NCBI RefSeq assembly: GCF_032452875.1
Contig: NC_083897.1
Location: 12,940,854 to 13,004,853, forward strand
Length of the DNA stretch: 64,000 nt
Reading direction: 5' to 3'
DNA from: Bos javanicus
Lineage: Eukaryota; Chordata; Mammalia; Artiodactyla; Bovidae
Part shown: piece by piece, positions 21,601-33,990 of the stretch
Numbering within the stretch: position 1 is the stretch's first letter
Layout of the letters: every line of letters begins with the position of its first letter
The notes under the pieces: generated by a model
Database searches by the model: none
What the model saw: only the letters and a program-made list of their open reading frames with translations
Told to the model about the DNA's origin: nothing
Made by a program: the position numbers and the translations under genes

Positions 21601-22425
21601 AGACTGGGACAAAAGTTATAAATGTGGAACAGTTATCTTGGGGAGCGACTTGAGTCATTTTCCATAAAGCACTATGTGGAATTTGTTTTTGTTTCTACTA
21701 ATCAGAACCAAATGTGTTGACCAAAGTGACCCTGAGAGTAACTCACTAGAAATAAATTGGTAGAACAAAGAGTATGTTCTCTCAACAAATAAAGATGTAT
21801 TAGTTGAGTAATGTTGATATATTTAAAGCCATGCATAATGTTAGAGTTCAATACTTCTTTTTCAGTTGGGGAGACTCAAGTACAAAGCAACTGACATGAC
21901 GCCTCCAAGATCAGAGTCAGCAAGAATCAGAGCACAACTAGAGTCCAGTTCTTTTGCTTTATAGTCCAGTGATTCATATTCTCCCCAAACACCCCTCCCA
22001 CTAAGTCACACTGTCCTCTCCCACCACAACTAACAATTGACATGGTGGATTACTGCACTTGAGTCTAAAAACTGCAACCGTAATTGAAGGTATTTGGTGG
22101 GGACGAGGTGTCATGTACTAGGTTGATAGCTATCAATTTAATATGTAGTTAACTAGCAATTATTTCTGCCAAAAGGGAAGCCATCTCAGGAAAACTCCAA
22201 AACAATGGATACATTTCAAAATTATTTCAGTTTAACACATACAGTATTTCAAATTTATATCATTTAAAGTAAGCTGTGCACTCTTGAAAGGTTGTCTGCA
22301 AAACAGCTGTGCGTAAAGTGAATCATCCTTTCTCCCTTGACTTATAGTACAATTTCTAAGATGTAGACTCAGAAAAAAGACAAAATACACTGTGTTTTCA
22401 AGATAACTTGATTCTTTCAAATCAT
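21601..22425. other. Unassigned AT-rich stretch
   Basis: I see nothing identifiable here. Confidence 0.3.
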
Positions 22426-22696
22426 TCAGTTCAGTTCAGTCGCTCAGTCGTGTCTGACTCTTTGCGACCCCATGAATTGCAGCATGCCAGGCCTCCCTGT
22501 CCATCACCAACTCCCGGAGTTCACCCAAACTCATGTCCATCGAGTCAGTGATGCCATCCAGCCATCTCATCCTCTGTCGTCCCCTTTTCCTCCTGCCCCC
22601 AATCCCTCCCAGCATCAGAGTCTTTTCCAATGAGTCAACTCTTCCATTAGGTGGCCAAAGTACTGGAGTTTCAGCTTTAGCATCATTCCTTCCATG
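22426..22696 (-). mobile_element. BovB 3' fragment
   Basis: Antisense BovB C-terminal segment close to the consensus; the frame encoding RRKRGRQRMRWLDGITD is open on the minus strand at 22735-22436. The tail is the cagttcagttcagt run at 22427-22440. Confidence 0.93.
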
Positions 22697-23117
22697 ATAA
22701 AGACTACAAAAACACTTCTTAGAATCTGTGGACAAAAAATTTCACACCCCATAGCATGTCAAAGTTTCCAACCTTTTTCTGGATCCATCTGTTCCACACC
22801 TCTCTATATTAACCCCTTCTTCTAATGACACTAAACCATTAGCTGTTCCCCAAACATTCCATGCACAACTGAGTTCTTCTCTATCCCTTTGCTCACACCG
22901 TTCTTTAGTTTTGAAAAGGACTTTCTCCATCAATTCTTGTCAAAAGTCCTAGTTGTTTTTCAAAATCTAGTTTGAATTTCATTTCCCCATGAAGCCTCTT
23001 CCTCACCATTCATTCCATATAGAAGTACTCTCTCCATCTCCACACCTCCCACAGGAAAAAATAATAGAATCAGAGGGCATGTTAGTTTTGGAGCCCATTT
23101 AAGGTATTCACACTCAT
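22697..23117. other. Unassigned stretch
   Basis: I see nothing identifiable here. Confidence 0.3.
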
Positions 23118-23306
23118 GCTCAACCATGTCCAACTCTTTGCAACTTTTTGAACTGTAGCCCGCCAGGCTCCTCTGTCCATGGGATTTCCCAGGCACAAAT
23201 ACTGGAGTGGGCTGCATTTCCTCCTCCAGGGGATCTTCCTGACCCAGGGATTGAATCCACATTTGTGTCTCCTGCATTGCAGGTGGATTCCTTACCCGCT
23301 GAGCCT
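23118..23306 (-). mobile_element. Bov-tA SINE
   Basis: Reverse-strand Bov-A unit followed by the tRNA-like head (cccagggattgaatccaca, then gctgagcc). Substitutions make it one of the older copies here. Confidence 0.88.
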
Positions 23307-23496
23307 ATTACTTCCTCTTAAAATGTAGGTCAAATTTACCATTCATTCATCTGTCCTAAAAATGTGCTATGAACTAGAGATCATGCTCACTGTTAATATA
23401 ATGATGAGCAAGAAAGAGTCCATGCTTTCCAGTTCACAGTCAAGCTAAAGAGTCAAACCACTAAATAGGCAATTGTAATTAAATATGATTGGTGCT

Positions 23497-23785
23497 ATGA
23501 CAGGGGTTGGAAAAGGCAATGGCACCCCACTCCAGTACTCTTGCCTGGAAAATCCCATGGATGGAGGAGCCTGGTGGGCTGCAGTCCATGGGGTCACTAC
23601 GAGTCTGACACGACTGAGCGACTTCACTTTCACTTTTCACTTTCACGCACTGGAGAAGGAAATGGCAACCCACTCCAGTGTTCTTGCCTGGAGAATTCCA
23701 GGGATGGTGGAGCCTCATGGGCTGCCGTCTATGGGGTCGCACAGAGTCGGACACGACTGAAGCAACTTAGCAGCATGATAGGGGT
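23497..23785 (+). mobile_element. BOV-A2 SINE
   Basis: Dimeric Bov-A with a short AGC tail. The 11-bp duplication atgacaggggt/atgataggggt (23497-23507, 23775-23785) has one mismatch. A spurious 159-codon open frame (23541-24020) crosses it and is not a gene. Confidence 0.95.
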
Positions 23786-24105
23786 GAGCACTGGACTCGC
23801 TCAGAAGCTGTCACTTCTTTCTTCTCCTATTTCTCCCTTTTGCAGTGGGAACGTTATGTCCTATGACTGTCCTACCATTGTACGTTGGAAGCATATAACT
23901 TGTTTGATTTCACAGAGTCACAGCTGGAGAGCAGTTTGTCTCAGAATGAAAATATCTAGAGTCTCATTCATATCCAATTTAGATGATATTTTGGTGAGAC
24001 TTCAGAATTTAGGCTTTTAAGTTAATGGTGGAACAAGACTGCCAGGGTTCTTGAGATGGAATGAATGTATTTTGCATATGAAAAGAACATGAGTCAGGGG
24101 CAGGC

Positions 24106-24469
24106 TGTTATAGACTGCATAATATATGTGCCTCCCCTCTCAAAAATTTTATTTTGAAACCTAATCACCAAAGTGATGGTATTTGGAGGTAGGGCCTTTA
24201 GGAACACTCATGAATGTTATTAGTGCTCTTATAAAAGAAACTCCATTATATTTTATAATGCCCTTATAAAAGAAACTCCTTCCCTTCTTCCACCATGAGA
24301 AGTTTTAGTGAAAAGACTGTGAACAAGGAAGTGTGCTCTCACCAGACACCGAATCTGCCAGCACCTCGATCTTGGACTTCTTAGTCTCTAGAACTGTGAG
24401 AAATCAATTTCTGTTGTTTATAAGCCACCTAGTCTAAGGTACTTTGTTGTAGCATCCTGAACAAAGACA
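24106..24469 (+). mobile_element. MLT1-type MaLR solo LTR
   Basis: Begins tgttatagactg, contains ggtatttggaggtagggcct and 'accgaatctgccagcacct', and ends in the 'gaactgtgagaaatcaattt..' and aagaca type terminus. MaLR LTRs are relics of ERVL-related elements shared by placental mammals. A 17-bp segment, cttataaaagaaactcc, is repeated at 24228 and 24263. Confidence 0.8.
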
Positions 24470-25574
24470 AATGGTAAAGGAAAGGGAAAAACTAAGCACT
24501 ACCCTTAGGTCTCTAGCTGGGACCACTGGAAGTCATTTACTCAGATAAGAAACACAGAAAAGAAGTAAATTACAAAGTCAGAGTGAGAAGTCAGAGAAGG
24601 TAGTTTGGGTTTGAGGTATACTGAGTCTGAGGTTCTTGTATCACTGAGCACTGCATCTGGCATCCAGGAGAGGTTCAGTTCATATTTGTTATGATTTTTG
24701 TAAATAACTGATGTTAAAGAGACAACTACAATAGAAGCTGAGCTCATGAAATCGACTGAGAAGGGATGCCAGTGAGAATGGAGAAAAACCCGAACAGTGT
24801 GTAATTTGACAAAAGTCAAAGGTAGAGGGTATTTCAGGATGAGAGTCCTGGTATAACAGAGTCAAATGCTGCCAAGAGGTCAAATTAAAGGATTAGAAAT
24901 AATCCCCTGAATTTGTCAAAATGTTGGTTTCTCCTACAAAGGCAGTTTCAGTGTCATGAGTATAGAAGCTGAAGTTGAATGAATTTCAAAGTAAATGTTG
25001 CTGGGACTTTCACTTCTGGCTAAGATGGAGTAACAGGGACTGAACATACTCTCCTGGACGAAACAACCAATCAAAAGAACAGAATAAACTCTATAAACTA
25101 GTAGTTTTCAGACACTGGGCACCCAAGCAACAAATGACAATGATCCTTGAGGGATGGGAAACAAATGAGGTGAACCCTGAACCTACGATTGCCCCAGTTT
25201 ACTACCTGGAAAGAGTGTTTAGGCCATGGCAGAGGAAGGGGAACCCAGACCTAACTTAATAGAATTTTTGAGTTGATAAGATGGAGCTAGAAGTCTAGAG
25301 AGGTTAGGAGGTTAGACTTTGTTGGGCAAGTTTCTGAACAACAGAGAACTCCACACAGAGAACCCTGGATATCTGTGGAGAGTCTTGCTTGAATATTCAG
25401 TTAAGTATTGATTAGCACATACACGTGAGGAAGCTTCCCAAACCTGGAAGAAAATAATTTTCTTTTCCACACTAATAAAGGATTGGAGGAAACAATAATT
25501 ACTGCTCATGTAGGGTAGAAAGTGATGTCTGTTCACAGAGAAGGGGAAAAGAAAGTCATTTCCTAATGATAAAT
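24470..25574. other. Ancient repeat trace 24530-24990, then unassigned
   Basis: 'gtcaaatgctgccaagaggt' and neighbouring sequence match the unnamed ancient family noted at 20873-21600 (its 3' part). 24990-25574 is unassigned. Confidence 0.4.
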
Positions 25575-26119
25575 TTGTCCATTTAAGAGAGTGTAATAGT
25601 CTTAAACATCCACACACTTAGCAACAGAACTACAAAATATGTGAAGTAAAAACTGACAGCTAAAGGAGAAATTTGTAAAACCTTCATTTATCGTTGAGAA
25701 CTGTAACATCTCTCCCTCAGCAACTGATAGAACTACCAGACAGAATATCAGTAAGGACAGAAAAGAACTAAGTAACACATAATCAATACAGATAAAACAC
25801 TCTACCCAACAACAGAACAAGAGTCTTTTTTTACGTGAACAAGAAACATTTACTAAGACAATATTCTAGGCCATAACACAAGCCTCAAATTTAAAATGAT
25901 CCTAAAACCACATAAGGCATGTTCATTTTTTCTACCAGAATGGAACTAAGCCAGCATTTACAGAAGGATCTCTGGGAAATCACAACTATTTTTATCAATG
26001 GAACAACACATAAATGATCAGTGGGTTAAACAAGGAAGCAAACGGGGAACTTAAAACTATTTTAAATTAAATGAAAGTGAAAAGACAGCATATGAAAATT
26101 TGTAGGGGGAGCTAAAACA

Positions 26120-27182
26120 ACAGTTCAGTCACTCAGTCATGTCTGACTCTTTGTGACCCCATGAACCGCAGCACACCAGGCCTCCCTGTCCATCACCAAC
26201 TCCCTGAGTCCACCCAAACCCATTTCCATTGAGTCGGTGATGCCATCCAACCATCTCATCCTCTGTCGTCCCCTTCTCCTCCTGTCCCCAATCCCTCCCA
26301 ACATCAGGGTCTTTTCCAATGAGTCAGCTCTTCGCATCAAGTGGCCAAAGGATTGGAGTTTCAGCTTCAACATCAGTCCTTCCAATGAACACCCAGGACT
26401 GATCTCCTTTAGGATGGACTGGTTGGATCTTCTTGCTGTCCAAGGGACTCTCAAGAGTCTTCTCCAACACCACAGTTCAAAAGCATCGATTCTTCGGCAC
26501 TCAGCTTTCTTTATAGTACAACTCTCACATCCATACATGACCACTGGAAAAACCATAGCCTTGACTAGACGGACCTTTGTTGGCAAAGTAATGTCTCTGC
26601 TTTTTAACATGCTGTCTAGGTTGGTCATAACTTTCCTTTCAAGGAGTAAGGGTCTTTTAATTTCATGGCTGCAATCACCATCTGCAGTGATTTTGGAGCC
26701 CAGAAAAATAAAGTCAGCCACTGTTTCCACTGTTTCCCCATCTTTCGCCATGAAGTGATGGAACCAGATGCCATGATCTTAGTTTTCTGAATGTTGAGCT
26801 TTAAGCCAACTTTTTCACTCTCCTCTTTCACTTTCACCAAGAGGCTTTTTAGTTCTTCTTCACTTTCTGCCATAAGGGTGGTGTCATCTGCATACCTGAG
26901 GTTATTAATATTTCTCCCAGCAATCTTGATTCCAGCCTGTGCTTGCTCCAGCCCAGCGTTTCTCATGATGTACTCTGCATATAAGTTAAACAAGCAGGAT
27001 GACAATATACAGCCTTGACGTACTCCTTTTCACATTTGGAACCAGTCTGTTGTTCCACGTCCAGTTCTAACTGTTGCTTCCTGACCTGCATGTAGGTTTC
27101 TCAAGAGGCAGGTCAGGTGGTCAGGTATTCCCATCTCTTTCAGAATTTTCCACAGTTTACTGTGATCCACACAGTCAAAGTT
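26120..27182 (-). mobile_element. BovB fragment inserted in L1
   Basis: A 1.06-kb antisense BovB from just after RT motif A to the 3' tail. L1 sequence is continuous across it (gctaaaacaa | acaatagttagg), giving a short duplication of about 4 bp. Confidence 0.93.
26137..27005 (-). pseudogene. BovB RT/C-terminal ORF remnant
   Basis: Two overlapping open pieces: 27005-26625 (126 codons) with the catalytic RYADD box, and 26751-26137 (204 codons) with the MYGCES and RQRMRWLDGITDSM segments down to the end of the ORF. A one- or two-base shift between 26625 and 26751 separates them. This is the longest uninterrupted BovB C-terminal frame in the window. It lacks the endonuclease and the start. Confidence 0.88.
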
Positions 27183-27484
27183 AACACAATAGTTAGGAGT
27201 AGTTTTATAGCATTAAATCACATATTTAAGAGAAAAAATAATATGTCTTCTATTAATGAAACTAGAAAAAGAAGGGCAGATGTAACCCAAAATAAGGAGA
27301 ATAAAGGAAATAATAAAAAGCAGAATGTAAAACTATGAAATAGGGAACAGAAAAAAACAATGAAACCAAGAATTGTTTCTTTGAATGGACCAATAAAAAT
27401 GATAAACCTAAAGCCAGGCTGATTAGGAAAAATGAAACAAATTAACAATACAAGGACTGAGAGTAGTGACATAACTATCAGATC

Positions 27485-28085
27485 AGTTCAGTCGCTCAGT
27501 CCTGTCCGACTCTTTGCGACCCCATGAATCGCATCACGCCAGGCCTCCCTGTCCATCACCAACTCCTGGAGTTCACCCAGACTCACGTCCATCGAGTCAG
27601 TGATGCCATCCAGCCATCTCATCCTCTGTCTTCCCCTTCTCCTCCTGCCCCCAATCCCTCCCAGCATCAGAGTCTTTTCCAATGAGTCAACTCTTCATAT
27701 GAGGTGGCCAAAGTACTGGAGTTTCAGCTTTAGCATCATTCCCTCCAAAGAAATCCCAGGGCTGATCTCCTTTAGAATGGACTGGTTGGATCTCCTTGCA
27801 GGCCAAGGGACTCTCAAGACTCTTCTCCAACACCACAGTTCAAAAGCATCAAATCTTCGGCGCTCAGCCTTCTTCACAGTCCAACTCTCACATCCATACA
27901 TGACCACAGGAAAAACCATAGCCTTGACTAGACAAACCTTTGTTGGCAAAGTAATGTCTCTGCTTTTGAATATGCTACCTAGGTTGGTCATAACTTTCCT
28001 TCCAAGGAGTAAGCGTCTTTTAATTTCATGGCTGCAGTCACCATCTGTAGTGATTTTGGAGCCCAGAAAAATAAAGTCTGACACT
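27485..28085 (-). mobile_element. BovB fragment inserted in L1
   Basis: Antisense BovB 3' 0.6 kb, with the ORF open at 28084-27695 (MSDFIFLGSKI..., MYGCES). L1 resumes at actatagattc after leaving at aactatcagatc, suggesting a short duplication around actat. Confidence 0.93.
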
Positions 28086-29115
28086 ATAGATTCTATAAAT
28101 ATTAAGTGGCTATTAAGATAATATTAAGAACTTAATAAAAAGTTAATAACAAATAAAAATTTTTGTTAATCAAAGCAACAACTTAGGTAAAATTGGCAAA
28201 TTCCTTCCAAGACAGCAGCTACCAGAGTTCACTCAAAGACAGACACCCTGAATAGATTCATATCTATTAAAAGAATTGAATATGTAATGTAAAAACATCC
28301 CTATAATTAAACTCCAGGCCCAGATGATTTCACTGGAGAATTTTAGCAAACATTTAAAGAATAAATAATACCAATTCAATACACTCTTCTACAAAGTTGA
28401 AGAGGAAGGAATAATTCTCAACTCATTCTATGAAGTCAAGATTCCTATTACCAAAGCACAGTAAAGATATTATAGGAAAAGAACTACAGAACACTACCCC
28501 TCATGCAAAGTCACATTCTTAACCAAGCCACCCAAACCCAATCACATTTAAAAGGGATAATACATCATGACCAAGTGGGGTTTATCCTAATATTTCAAGT
28601 TGGACTTAATATTTGAAAAAAATGTCACCATAGACAAAAAGGAAAAAACATATGATAATCAAAAAGATGCAGAAAATACCATTCCTGATTTAAAAAAAAA
28701 TACTCTTAGCAAAGTTGGTAAAGAAGGAAACTTCCTCAACCTGATAAAAGGCATGTTAAGAAAAAACTACAGCTGACAACCTACTGTTACATGTCGTAAC
28801 ACGGATGAATCTCAAAAATATTACACTTAGCCAAAGTCGGACGTAAAAATGTACGTACTATTCTCCACTGACTTCACCGATATGAAACTCTAGAAGAAAC
28901 AAATCTATAGTGATAAAAAGCAGAACGTCATTGCCCAGGCCTGGAAGGTAGACAACTGACTAGGAAGAGGCAACTGACTTTAAAGGTGATAAAAATGGTC
29001 TATATCATGATGGTGTAATGGTTACACAAGTTGTGCATAAACTTGTCAATCTCATTAATGTACATTTAAAAGCATGCATCTTATTATATGTAAATTATAC
29101 TTCAAAAAGTTGAAA

Positions 29116-29981
29116 TTTAAAAGTAAATGTAGGCTAGGAAGTATAGATAATTCACCCTAATCTTTGGGGCATTTTGGCTGGGAAAAGAAATATGGTATTA
29201 AAGGAAAGTTTCTGTTTTGCTAATATGTTAAGGAATCAACTTGCTTGAAAGTGAAAAGAGAAAAGAGGAAGAGATTAGAGATACAGAAGACAGCTTTAGT
29301 AGTCTCACTATCTTCTACCCCGCCCCCTGCAATCCCAATCTCCTGCTTCTCTACTAGACAAGAGTCTCATCCAAACAAGAAGTGTTAAGATTTGAAAATC
29401 TGTGCTGTAATACCTAGACTTCCAAGGAGACATCTCAAGCACACCAAAAGCTTTTCTCTGGGCAGCGTATGTGAAATCCTCTACCTTCAAGCAAACCTCA
29501 GTCAATTACCTAGGCCTTGACTATAGTCGAGAGAGGAGGCAGGAGATATATGCATATGTATGGCTGATTCACTTCACTGTACAGAAGAAACTAACAACAT
29601 TGTAAAGCAACTATCTCCAATAAAAATTTAAAAATAAAAAGCAGAGAGTCCCCCCTTCTTTTCCCTGCTATTAACATGACTGCCCTTTGATGATCGAAAG
29701 TTAGCTTCTCCCTATACTTTTACAAATGTTTGAACTTTATAGTAATTATTTTTTAACTATCAAATGAGATTTATTCCATTTTAAGTCTTCTTTGTCCAGT
29801 TTCCAGTTAAACCTCTTGTTTACCCACCAACTGTCAGACTACTTTGAATTCTGGAAACAGTTTACTTGGGTTACTCAAGATAGAACTCATTTCCCAAATG
29901 CATTTTAAATTCTCAGCATGTATACATTTCAGAACTTTCCCAAATAAGATCTGTAATTAAGCAGGGGCTACCAAAGTCAAG
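29116..29981. other. Mostly unassigned; L1 tail at 29528-29640
   Basis: 29528-29640 is an L1 3' end ('tatggctgattcacttcact', 'acattgtaaagcaacta', A-rich terminus). The segment near 29378-29440 is similar to 32671-32745. The rest is unassigned. Confidence 0.5.
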
Positions 29982-31434
29982 CTAGCGGAGGTGATGGAAT
30001 TCCAGTTGAGCTATTTCAAATCCTAAAAGATGATGTTGTTAAAGTGCTACACTCAATATGCCAGCAAATTTGTAAAACTCAGCAGTGGCCACAGGACTGG
30101 AAAAGCTCAGTTTTCATTCCAAGCCCAAAAAAAGGCAATGCCAAAGAATGCTCAAACTACTGCAAAATTGCACTCATCTCACACACTAGCAAATGCTCAA
30201 AATTCCCCAAGTCAGGCTTCAACAGTATGTGAATCATGTACTTCCAGATGTTCAAGCTGTATTTAGAAAAGCCAGACGAACCAAAGATCAAATTGTCAAC
30301 ATCCATTGGATCATCAAAAAAGCAGAAGAGTTCCAGAAAAACATCTACTTCTGCTTTATTGACTATACTAAAGTCTTTGACTGTATGGATCACAACAAAC
30401 CGTGGAAAATTCTTAAAGAATCTGGGAATACCAGATCACCTGACCTGCCTCCTGAGAAATCTATATGCAGGTCAAGAAGTAACAGAACTGGACATGGAAC
30501 AACAGACTGGTTCCAAATAGGAAAAGGAGTACGTCAAGGCTTTAATTGTCACCCTGCTTCTTTAACTTATATGCAGAGTACATCATGAGAAACACTGGGC
30601 TGGAAGAAGCACAGGCTGGAATCAAGATTGCCAGGAGAAATATCAATAACCTCAGATATGCAGATGACATCACCCTTATGGAAGAAAGTGGAGAAGAACT
30701 AAAGAGCCTCTTGGTGAAAGTGAAAGAGGAGAGTGAAAAAGTTGGCTTAAAGCTCAACATTCAGAAAACTAAAATCATGGCATCCGGTTCCATCACTTCA
30801 TGGCAAATAGATGGGGAAACAGTGGAAATAGTGACAGACTTTATCTTTTGGGGCTCCAAAATCACTGCAGATGGTGACTGCAGCCATGAAGTTTAAAGAT
30901 GCTTGCTCCTTAAAAGAAAAGCTATGACCAACCTAGACAGCATATTAAAAGTCAGAGACACTACTTTGCCAACAAAGGTCCGTCTAGTCAAAGCTATGGT
31001 TTTTCTAGTAGTCATGTATGGATGTGAGAGTTGGACTATAAAGAAAGCTGAGTGCCAAAGAATTGATGCTTTTGAACTGTGGTGTTGGAAAAGACTCTTG
31101 AAAGTCCCTTGGACAGCAAGAAGATCCAACCAGTCCATCCTAAAGGAGATCAGTCCTGAATATTCATTGGTAGGACTGATGTTGAAGCTGAAACTCCAAT
31201 ACTTTGGCCATCTGATGTGAAGAATTGACTCACTGGAAAAGACCCTGATGCCTGGAAAGACTGAAGGCAGGAGAAGGGGAGGACAGAGGATGAGGTGGTT
31301 GGATGGCATCACCGACTCAATTGACATGAGTTTGAGTAAGCTCTGGGAGTTGGTGATAGACAGGGAAGCCTGGCATGCTGCAGTCCATGGGGTGGCAGAG
31401 TCGGACATGACTGAGCAACTGAACTGAACTGAAC
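29982..31434 (+). mobile_element. BovB, 1.45 kb, 5'-truncated
   Basis: Sense BovB starting in the linker before RT (gctagcggaggtgatggaat) and ending in the ctgaa tail. It is intermediate in age, with many substitutions. Confidence 0.95.
30193..31220 (+). pseudogene. BovB RT ORF remnant
   Basis: Open pieces at 30193-30588 (RT motif A: FCFIDYTKVFDCMDHN), 30546-30896 (catalytic RYADD) and 30903-31220 (MYGCESW..., then the conserved EISPEYSL region). Frame changes lie near 30420-30560, and a stop at 30894-30896 breaks the frame. Confidence 0.88.
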
Positions 31435-33118
31435 CAATGTCAAAACCCAAAGGGATGGTTCTAATCTCACAAGTCTCTGATCCGTGGGCACACCAGTAGG
31501 GTAGATGATTTGTGAATGAAAGAAGCTTTCAGTTTCAGGTGCCATTTTCACAAGTGGCTCTTGTAAACATTGGCCTTGGGATCTTAAATATAAGAAAGTG
31601 GAGCAAGACAAAGTAGACAAAATTGGGTGTTTAGTCTCTAACAAAAGGAATGCAGATACATCTGCAGAGAGACCTTACACTTTTATCCTAGCTTTAATCC
31701 CAAGAACTAGGAGCAACCATTCTCATACCTTCATGTCAGCCCAAGTTTTCTAGGCTAAAAGCATGTATACTGCATTTGTTGTCATATGAAAACAGGTCAC
31801 TCTTTTCCTATTAGGAAAGTAAGCATGTATTTTTTTTTCTTTTGAGTATAAGTGATGGAGATATACTGCAACATCCTTACCTTATTTTCTGGTCCCATTT
31901 ATGACCCATAATACATGTATCTGAGGGTTAGAGCTTCAACCTACGGTTGAGGTTAGGGGACTCAGCTTGTGACAAGGGTTAGCTTATGAGCAAGGTTAGG
32001 GCCTCAGCCTGAAGCTAAGACTTGAGACTATATTTAGGGTTAAAACATATGTCCTGGATTCAATCAGTAGCCAGTAAAGCAAGCAGAGTGAAGCCACCTG
32101 GCCCAAGTTATCAACAGAAGAAACCTACAATCTTGAGCTCATTAGCACAAGACTCTGACCAGCCAAGTTAAGCAGCCAGTGTCTGCTTTGCAAGAGCATC
32201 TGCAAGAGCACCCTGGGAGCCACTGCTTGTGGGTCCTTCAACCTCTGCTGACAATTAGCTGAGAAACTCATTTCCTCTCACCAGGCTTCCCATTACCCAA
32301 TCTTCCAAGTGCAGAATGTGATCATTATTTCTCACCATGGGATGAGGAGGTAGGGTGGGAGGAGAACAAGGAAGGAGCAATGAGCTTGAATTAATATTTG
32401 CAGCTTCTTTTCTCCCCTGTCCAGCAAGCCTCTGTCTCAGTGAAAAAGAAACCAAGTGCCCTATTTTAACCCTCCAAGCTTTGGCTCCTGTCTATTTCTC
32501 CTACCTATAATTTTACTATTATACTTACTGGTTTTCTGAAATCTGAGTATCTTTTTATCAGCTCCTATACTGCCCTAATTGGTTCTTTTCTCTGTGTTCC
32601 TTCCAAAGGCTCTACGTCTGTATGTGTATATATGCATGCGTGCACACATACACACAGACACACTTTGCAGTCAGAAGTGTTAAGGTTTGAAAAGATTTGA
32701 GATAATATCTGGATTTCCAACTAGAAATCTCAAGCAAGCTGAGAAGGATGCACACTGCTTCTGCAGGATAATTAAAGGGTAAGTCCCTTCAGAAACAAAT
32801 TCACTGAACACTTTTTGTCAGGGTGATGACTATACTATATATTGAAGTGGGAGGAGGAGTGAGGAAGACCTGGCATCATTTGATTGCCCTGAAGGTGGTT
32901 TTGCCTAGTGCCTGGGCCACCTACTCCCCCCGATATCACACCACACCATGGAATCCCAACAGCTCCTGAAAGTAAGATGGCATGACCAGATCTAAAAAAA
33001 CTTCATCTTGGTCCTTGGGAAGTAAAACTCAAAGTGCACATAATATGCCAAGAGGAGTATTTAGGTAACAAAGAATAAATCCCACTACTGGTGCTATTCA
33101 TCACAATGATCTTTTAGG
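31435..33118. other. Unassigned stretch with short tandem motifs
   Basis: 31925-32045 holds loosely repeated ggttaggg-like words. 32619-32663 is an alternating purine-pyrimidine tract (tgtgtatatatgcatgcgtg and on). No gene or transposon family is recognised. Confidence 0.35.
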
Positions 33119-33357
33119 TCATTTAGGTTTTTTAATAACTTTCTTTGTTTGGATGCCCCAGGTTTTAGCTGTGGGATCTTTGTTGAGCCATGCCAGAACT
33201 TCCATTGCAGCACAGGGACTCTTGGGGCATGGGTTTAGCGGCTCCAAGACATATGGTATCTTGGTTCCCTGACCAGGGATCGAACCAGTGCCCTCTGTAT
33301 TGCAAGGAGGACTCTTAACCACTGGACCACAAGGGAAGTCCTGATCATTTAGGTTTT
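33119..33357 (-). mobile_element. CHR-2-type tRNA-Glu SINE
   Basis: Plus-strand order: T-rich tail, 'gtgggatctttgttgagcca', 'ccctgaccagggatcgaacc', 'ccactggaccacaagggaag'. This is the complement of a cetartiodactyl CHR-2 SINE. The 13-bp duplication tcatttaggtttt (33119-33131, 33345-33357) is perfect. Confidence 0.88.
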
Positions 33358-33645
33358 AGATATTGGAAATCAGTTTTCTCTTGGTAGTACAGTCTCTACC
33401 CCAAGGACCACCAGTCATACCCCAGCTCCGTCACTTCAGCAGTTCATTTCTTCAGGGTGGAGTAACACCAAATAACAGCAAGGAAAACAATCTTTCAACC
33501 ACAGTATTCAAAAGATTAGGGTCTGAGGGCACTGGAGAGGAGAGAGGGTAAAGAAACATGTTTACTGAAGAAATAAGTATTTCTATTTCCTCAGATTAGA
33601 AAAGACCCTTCACTGTGATAAGGGAAGAGACAGAGAAATATTAAG
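33358..33645. other. Unassigned stretch
   Basis: I see nothing identifiable here. Confidence 0.3.
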
Positions 33646-33990
33646 ACTAGACTCTTTAGAGTCCTTTGGACAGCAAGGAGATCAAACCAGTCATTCCTAA
33701 AGGAAATCAACCCTGAATATTCACTGAAAGGACTGATGCTGAAGTTCTAATACTTTGGCCACCTGATGTGAAGAGCCAACTCATTGGAAAAGACCCTGAT
33801 GCTGGGAAAGACCGAAGGCAGGAGGAGAAGGGGACGACAGAGGAAGAGATGGTTGGATGGCATCAGCAGCTCAATAGACATGAGTTTGAGCAAACTCTGG
33901 GAGATGAAAGACAGGGAAGCCTGGCATGCTGCAGTTCATGGGGTCACAAAGAGTTGGACACAACTTAGCTACTGAAGGACAGCAACAGAA
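33646..33990 (+). mobile_element. BovB 3' fragment
   Basis: Sense C-terminal ORF part (open at 33784-33975 with RQRKRWLDGISSSIDM) plus a decayed tail ending in cagcaacag. Confidence 0.92.

Larger units (their letters stand above)
25575..29115 (+). mobile_element. Old L1 (ORF2 and 3' UTR), interrupted by two antisense BovB copies
   Basis: The host L1 pieces are 25575-26119, 27183-27484 and 28086-29115. They read in order through ORF2, from the endonuclease-RT region (cacttagcaacagaac) to an L1M-type 3' UTR (aacacggatgaatctcaaaa ... gtaaattatacttcaaaaag). Coding frames are lost and part of ORF2 is missing near 28775, where the 3' UTR begins early. Confidence 0.8.

Noticed and set aside
21160..21612. 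150-codon minus-strand open frame
   Set aside because: Antisense to an ancient repeat, with no recognisable domain.
23541..24020. 159-codon plus-strand open frame
   Set aside because: Its first half is BOV-A2 SINE sequence; SINE-derived open frames recur across the window in several frames.
26137..26751. 204-codon BovB frame as an active gene
   Set aside because: It lacks the endonuclease and the start of the ORF, and the RT box is in a different frame; it is a fragment.
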